Assembly: GCA_934621665.1 (NCBI GenBank)
Contig: CAKTUT010000123.1
Location: 1 to 5,313, forward strand
DNA from: an uncultured Oscillospiraceae bacterium
GTDB taxonomy: Bacteria > Bacillota > Clostridia > Oscillospirales > Oscillospiraceae
Length of the DNA stretch: 5,313 bases
Direction: 5' to 3'
Shown here: piece by piece, positions 1-2,741 of the stretch
Numbering within the stretch: the first letter of the stretch is position 1
How the letters are laid out: each line of letters begins with the position of its first letter
Notes under the pieces: model-generated
Database searches by the model: none
Told to the model about the DNA's origin: nothing
What the model saw: only the letters and a program-made list of their open reading frames with translations
Made by a program: the position numbers and the translations under genes

Positions 1-80
1 TACACGCCGCCGGGCAAAACGGATTCGCAGTTTATTCCGCCGTGCGCGGCGGAACTCTACGAGATTTTTCGACAGGCTGA
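1..80 (+). other. Possible 3' end of an upstream plus-strand gene (reading frame uncertain)
   Basis: The plus-strand terminator at 80-108 implies a transcription unit arriving from the left, so the end of a gene may lie here. One frame (codons from position 3) ends in TGA at 78-80, exactly at the foot of the terminator hairpin, and its last residues are RGGTLRDFSTG. Another frame (codons from position 1) stays open through the hairpin to TAA at 127-129 and has the more GC-rich third positions. I recognise neither peptide. It is equally possible that no gene ends here and that this is a structured 3' untranslated or repeat sequence, given the strong hairpin at 35-54. Confidence 0.3.
35..54. 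repeat. Perfect 8-bp inverted repeat (GC-rich hairpin)
   Basis: TTCCGCCG (35-42) and CGGCGGAA (47-54) are exact inverted copies around the 4-nt loop TGCG. No T-run follows directly, so it is not a canonical terminator by itself. It lies 25 nt upstream of the terminator hairpin at 80-108, so the transcript 3' end would carry two stacked hairpins. It may protect RNA or belong to a dispersed intergenic repeat. Confidence 0.6.
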
Positions 81-108
81 AGTCCGCGCCGCCGGCGCGG
101 ACTTTTTT
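80..108 (+). terminator. Rho-independent terminator of the unit upstream of the window
   Basis: A perfect 11-bp stem pairs 80-90 (AAGTCCGCGCC) with 94-104 around a 3-nt GCC loop, and a six-T run (103-108) follows and partly overlaps the stem base. This is a strong intrinsic terminator reading on the plus strand. It insulates whatever lies upstream from the DUF975 gene, whose own promoter starts about 50 nt later. Confidence 0.9.
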
Positions 109-161
109 GTGTCTGTGCGTAGAAAATAAAGCACGCAAGACTTTTTTGCCGAACTTGTATC

Positions 162-190
162 TTGTAATGAAGCGGTGCATACAGTATAAT
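162..190 (+). promoter_or_regulatory. Sigma-A-type promoter for the DUF975 gene
   Basis: The -35 box TTGTAA (162-167) and the perfect -10 box TATAAT (185-190) are separated by 17 bp, the ideal spacing for housekeeping sigma factor. A second overlapping TATAAT lies at 190-195 but has no well-spaced -35 partner. Transcription would start near 197, giving a leader of about 54 nt. I see no clear operator or riboswitch in that leader. Confidence 0.85.
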
Positions 191-235
191 ATAATTACCC
201 AAAAGTTGGGGAGAGGAGAAAAAATCGAAAAAGAG

Positions 236-241
236 AAAGGA
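236..241 (+). promoter_or_regulatory. Ribosome binding site deciding the DUF975 start
   Basis: The purine run AAAGGA lies 9 nt before ATG 251. An in-frame ATG at 242 directly abuts this site and so cannot use it. This favours 251 as the initiation codon. Confidence 0.75.
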
Positions 242-250
242 ATGGAATTT

Positions 251-853
251 ATGAGTTGTTCTGAACTTAGAGCACGGGCGCGTGCGCAGCTTGGCGGCAA
301 CATTTTCAGCAAGCCCTGGATGATGGCGCTGGCGGTATGCCTGCTGATTGGAATGATGGAATCGGCTGCGGCTGGAATCCTGCCCGGTATTGGCGCGATT
401 ATTGTACTCGGCCCACTGGAATACGCCATGTCCTATATCTTCTTGAAGCAGGCGCGCGACGGTCAGCCGGTGCAGATGTGCGATATGTTCCGCGGCTTCC
501 AGGATGACTTCGGCGGGACGCTGCTGATTGGCTTTATGACCGGCCTGTTTACGGCGCTGTGGTCGCTGCTGTTCGTCATTCCCGGCATTGTCAAGGCCTA
601 TGCCTATTCCATGGCCTACTATGTCAAGGCAGACCATCCGGATTATGACTGGAAAGCCTGCATCGACGCAAGCCGCCAGATGATGGACGGCCACAAGTGG
701 GACAAATTTGTGCTGGATCTGAGCTTTATCGGTTGGATTTTTGTGGGCGCGCTTTGCTTTGGCATCGGTACGCTCTGGGTTATGCCCTATATGAAAGCTG
801 CGGAGGTTCAGTTCTATGAGTCTGTCCGCCGCGAGCCGACGGTTGAATTCTGA
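251..853 (+). CDS. DUF975-family integral membrane protein (200 aa)
   Basis: This is a 200-residue polytopic membrane protein matching the DUF975 family of Firmicutes, whose biochemical role is not established. A short Arg/Ala-rich cytoplasmic start (residues 1-20) precedes hydrophobic stretches at about 24-46, 48-65, 90-125 and 152-180. Family-typical elements visible are the conserved-looking IPGI turn (110-113) followed by a Tyr-rich helix, the S-x-x-M-M-x-G-x-K segment (141-149), the LSFIGW motif (157-162), and a C-terminal PY...FYE stretch (179-190). The length is normal for a compact family member and the frame is intact. ATG 251 is chosen over ATG 242 from the ribosome-site spacing; starting at 242 would add MEF. 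The gene is monocistronic: its own promoter lies upstream and a terminator follows 27 nt after the stop. It converges on the pilin-like operon, so no functional link is implied. Family assignment is by pattern recognition, without a search. Confidence 0.88.
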   Translation: MSCSELRARARAQLGGNIFSKPWMMALAVCLLIGMMESAAAGILPGIGAIIVLGPLEYAMSYIFLKQARDGQPVQMCDMFRGFQDDFGGTLLIGFMTGLFTALWSLLFVIPGIVKAYAYSMAYYVKADHPDYDWKACIDASRQMMDGHKWDKFVLDLSFIGWIFVGALCFGIGTLWVMPYMKAAEVQFYESVRREPTVEF

Positions 854-880
854 TTGTAATTGTAAATGACAGGCCTATAC

Positions 881-915
881 GTGGCAGGCGTCCATTTGGA
901 CGTCTGCCGCTTTTT
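881..915 (+). terminator. Intrinsic terminator of the DUF975 gene
   Basis: The segment 883-893 pairs with 898-908 through 11 bp, including one G-T wobble (888/903), around a 4-nt ATTT loop. Two further pairs (881/910 and wobble 882/909) extend the base. Five T residues (911-915) follow immediately. It lies 27 nt after the TGA at 851-853 and reads on the plus strand only. Confidence 0.9.
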
Positions 916-919
916 GTAT

Positions 920-948
920 AAAGAAAACCACCGGCAGTGCCGGTGGTT
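920..948 (-). terminator. Minus-strand intrinsic terminator, probable end of the pilin-like operon
   Basis: AACCACCGGC (926-935) and GCCGGTGGTT (939-948) form a perfect 10-bp stem with a 3-nt loop. Read on the minus strand it is followed by a T-rich tract, TTCTTTAT (925-918), whereas the plus-strand side lacks T residues. It is back to back with the DUF975 terminator, as expected between convergent units. Its distance of about 200 nt from the last minus-strand stop codon (1150) is long. Confidence 0.78.
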
Positions 949-1149
949 CCAAAAAGCTTTAGCTATGCACAGAAAGAATATCCGAGCGAAGCGAGGAATA
1001 AGTCTGGAAAGCAGTTAATAAGCTGCAATTCAAAAAGACAGATAATCGAGAGACCCGAAATCATCCAGTCCCAGCCGCCGATGTCGTTCACTTTTGTAGT
1101 GTAAAGCCGTTTTTATGCTTATACATTCGAAGAAAGGGCATTTGTGCGG
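949..1149. other. Intergenic stretch with no convincing gene
   Basis: This roughly 200-nt segment lies between the last pilin-like stop codon and the minus-strand terminator and would be the 3' untranslated end of that operon. Short open frames exist on both strands. One is a 42-codon minus-strand frame from GTG 1091 to TAG 963, rich in Trp, Ile and Leu, with no Shine-Dalgarno site. Another is a 17-residue minus-strand peptide from ATG 1141 to TGA 1088. A plus-strand frame is open to TAA 1102-1104 but has no good start. None has adequate initiation signals. I see no tRNA, riboswitch or insertion sequence here. Confidence 0.6.
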
Positions 1150-1707
1150 CTAGTTTCCGGTTGCGGCTCCGACAGAGGATTTTGTGCCGTCGGTGTAATG
1201 ATAGGTAGTAGGAGCGTTCAGCTGCTGCACGTCAAATTCTGTCTCGGCCAGCGTCTGTGTGGTGCGCGTGACGGTAATCTTCACGTGGAACACGCGTGTG
1301 GTCTTGTCATAGCTTTCAAGCGTAACCGACGCTTTCAGACCGTATGGGTAGGATTTATTTGGCAGCAGCTTGTTGCCGCCCAGCAGCACACGGCCGTTTT
1401 CATCCTGTGAAAAGCCAGGAAACTGGTTCGGATTTGACTGATTGGTATAGGTCTGGCTGAAAAAACCCTTTGGCGTTACCTTGTCGCCTGCGTCCAGCAG
1501 AACAGAGCCGGAATAGCGGAGCTCATCGGAAACTGTGGTTTTCAGCGTGGAGCACAGCACCTGCGCCTCAGAGTAGGATACGGACTTTGCATAGCTGTCA
1601 ACGCCAAGACGAACGCCGGTCACCATCAGCATACTGACCAGAATAAGCACCACAATGGCACAGAGCATTTCAACCAATGTAAAGCCGCCGCGGCTTTTAT
1701 TGTGCAC
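1150..1707 (-). CDS. Type IV pilin-like minor pseudopilin, PilW/GspJ type (185 aa)
   Basis: This is a prepilin with a canonical type III signal. After the short basic leader (residues 1-8, ending R-G-G) comes FTLVE at 9-13, so prepilin peptidase should cut after Gly8, giving Phe at +1 and Glu at +5. A hydrophobic helix (9-31) follows, then a polar beta-rich globular domain to residue 185. The segment after the helix, including LCSTL (51-55) and DELRY (61-65), resembles PilW/GspJ-type minor pilins. Known relatives insert in the membrane, are processed, and join the tip or priming complex of a pilus or pseudopilus. Start choice: AGGAGG sits at 1721-1716, exactly 8 nt before GTG 1707. An upstream in-frame GTG at 1716 lies inside that ribosome site and is rejected. 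It is the last gene of the run, 15 nt after the preceding stop. The prepilin call is strong; the W/J subtype is inference. Confidence 0.92.
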   Translation of the reverse strand: MHNKSRGGFTLVEMLCAIVVLILVSMLMVTGVRLGVDSYAKSVSYSEAQVLCSTLKTTVSDELRYSGSVLLDAGDKVTPKGFFSQTYTNQSNPNQFPGFSQDENGRVLLGGNKLLPNKSYPYGLKASVTLESYDKTTRVFHVKITVTRTTQTLAETEFDVQQLNAPTTYHYTDGTKSSVGAATGN

Positions 1708-1715
1708 GTGATGCA

Positions 1716-1721
1716 CCTCCT
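1716..1721 (-). promoter_or_regulatory. Consensus ribosome binding site deciding a GTG start
   Basis: On the minus strand a perfect AGGAGG lies 8 nt before GTG 1707. The longer possible start, GTG 1716, shares its first G with this site and cannot be used with it. The short inverted repeat GTGCA/TGCAC between the site and the start codon could partly mask initiation, but this is weak. Confidence 0.88.
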
Positions 1722-1722
1722 G

Positions 1723-2031
1723 TCATTTTTTGTACGTGTAGTAGCGGTATTGCTTCTCGCCGGTTGTTTCAGACGGAGTGGTAAACTCCTGAACGGTAAT
1801 CGTCTCGGAGACCGGTGTTCCGCCGTTGCCGGTGACGGTAAGCGTCAGGTTATTTCCGGCCGCCTCGTCCGCCGCATACTGGAACGAGACGTCGGCTTCG
1901 CGCACCTTGGCGTTGACGCGTGAGCCGGTAACAATGGCCGTGGCCAGAAACAGGCAGACGAGCGTGGCGATTAAAAGCGCGGTCAGCGTTTCAATCAGCG
2001 TTTCGCCGCGCCGGTTTTGAAGCTTTTTCAA
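1723..2031 (-). CDS. Small type IV pilin-like protein, PilV/GspI type (102 aa)
   Basis: This is a 102-residue prepilin-like protein. Its basic leader (residues 1-9, ending N-R-R-G) precedes ETLIE at 10-14, so cleavage is expected after Gly9 with the hallmark Glu at +5 (E14). The +1 residue would be Glu instead of the usual Phe or Met, which is unusual. A hydrophobic helix covers about 13-35, followed by a short polar domain rich in Thr, Ala and Glu that ends in Tyr and Lys. The size and LIETL helix start resemble PilV/GspI minor pseudopilins. The only available start is TTG 2031; its bases overlap the preceding gene's TGA (2030-2028) as TTGA, indicating translational coupling. A purine-rich GAAAGGG lies just upstream inside the preceding gene. 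Membrane location and participation in a minor-pilin complex are inferred from family resemblance. Confidence 0.88.
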   Translation of the reverse strand: MKKLQNRRGETLIETLTALLIATLVCLFLATAIVTGSRVNAKVREADVSFQYAADEAAGNNLTLTVTGNGGTPVSETITVQEFTTPSETTGEKQYRYYTYKK

Positions 2032-2708
2032 TTTGACGTCACCCTTTCTCGCGAAATAACCGGGGCGGTTTGCGTCCAGTCAATGGTGGTTGTGGTGATT
2101 GTCTTGTAATACCTCGGATGCCAACCTGATTCCTCATAAACAGAAATGGATGATTCAGTGCCTACCATGTTCAGCATCATTTTGCAAGGATGATTGTCAG
2201 AACCGGCAGTAAACGTCACGGTTAACAGATAGGAAATCTGGCCGTCCGCTTCGCTGTTCCGCGTCGTAAGCGAAAAGACAGCGGTCACCGGCTCGTACTG
2301 TTTATTCTCGTCCTGAATGGTACAGGTGTAGCTGTAGGGAAAGAGCGGCTGTGTTTTAAGAATTGAAATACCATCGTTCATGATAGAGCTGAAATTACCG
2401 CTGGCTTTTGTTACTGTTGTGGTTGGATTCCCCTGTGGAATTTTCCGATCCGCATCTGAAAAATATTCAGTTTTTTTTGTTACATACTTTCCGCTCCCGT
2501 TCAGGATACTATCCCTCACCAGCGCGGCGGCGGAGCTGACGGTCAGATATGTCTGCTGCTGCTCGCGGTCGGTGCGGATGGTCTTGGCTGCGCTGACGGC
2601 CGCAGCCAGAATGACGGCGCTGACCATTACCGCGACCAGCAGAAGCAGGAGTGCCATCAAAATGGACGCGCCGCTGGAACTGTTCAGTTTTCTTCGGACT
2701 GCATTCAT
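2028..2708 (-). CDS. Membrane-anchored pseudopilin-like protein, PilX/GspK type (226 aa)
   Basis: A basic leader (residues 1-12, with RRK at 5-7) leads to Gly13, then a long hydrophobic helix (about 14-37, ASILM followed by Leu/Val/Ala). A polar segment and a beta-rich extracytoplasmic domain rich in Thr, Ser and Tyr run to residue 226. The G-A-S-I-L start resembles the PilX/GspK kind of minor pilin, in which the usual Glu at +5 is missing; here that position is Met18. In type II secretion, GspK caps the tip of the I-J-K complex. ATG 2708 is chosen because AGGTG ends 8 nt upstream; an in-frame TTG at 2711 is possible. The gene begins 33 nt after the large surface-protein gene, and its stop overlaps the next start. 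An A8 run in the coding strand (complement of T 2471-2478) makes slippage conceivable. Subtype assignment is inference without a search. Confidence 0.83.
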   Translation of the reverse strand: MNAVRRKLNSSSGASILMALLLLLVAVMVSAVILAAAVSAAKTIRTDREQQQTYLTVSSAAALVRDSILNGSGKYVTKKTEYFSDADRKIPQGNPTTTVTKASGNFSSIMNDGISILKTQPLFPYSYTCTIQDENKQYEPVTAVFSLTTRNSEADGQISYLLTVTFTAGSDNHPCKMMLNMVGTESSISVYEESGWHPRYYKTITTTTIDWTQTAPVISRERVTSN

Positions 2709-2741
2709 CAAGGGAACACCTGCTTTCTGCTGGTTTTAGCG

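Noticed and set aside
107..250. N-terminal extension of the DUF975 protein to position 107
   Set aside because: It would start upstream of the promoter (-10 at 185-190), and the added residues look untypical for the family. The ribosome site points to ATG 251.
32..694. Minus-strand open frame (220 codons) opposite the DUF975 gene
   Set aside because: It crosses the promoter and terminator of the plus-strand unit, is rich in Arg, Gln and His, and resembles no known protein, while the DUF975 frame is convincing.
1144..1410. Plus-strand open frame (88 codons) opposite the last pilin gene
   Set aside because: It is antisense to a well-supported prepilin gene with a consensus ribosome site, and its Cys/Gly/Arg-rich product is meaningless.
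2380..2739. Plus-strand open frame (119 codons) opposite the PilX-like gene
   Set aside because: Its hydrophobic and Ala/Thr composition is the mirror image of the pseudopilin helix, and no ribosome site is present.
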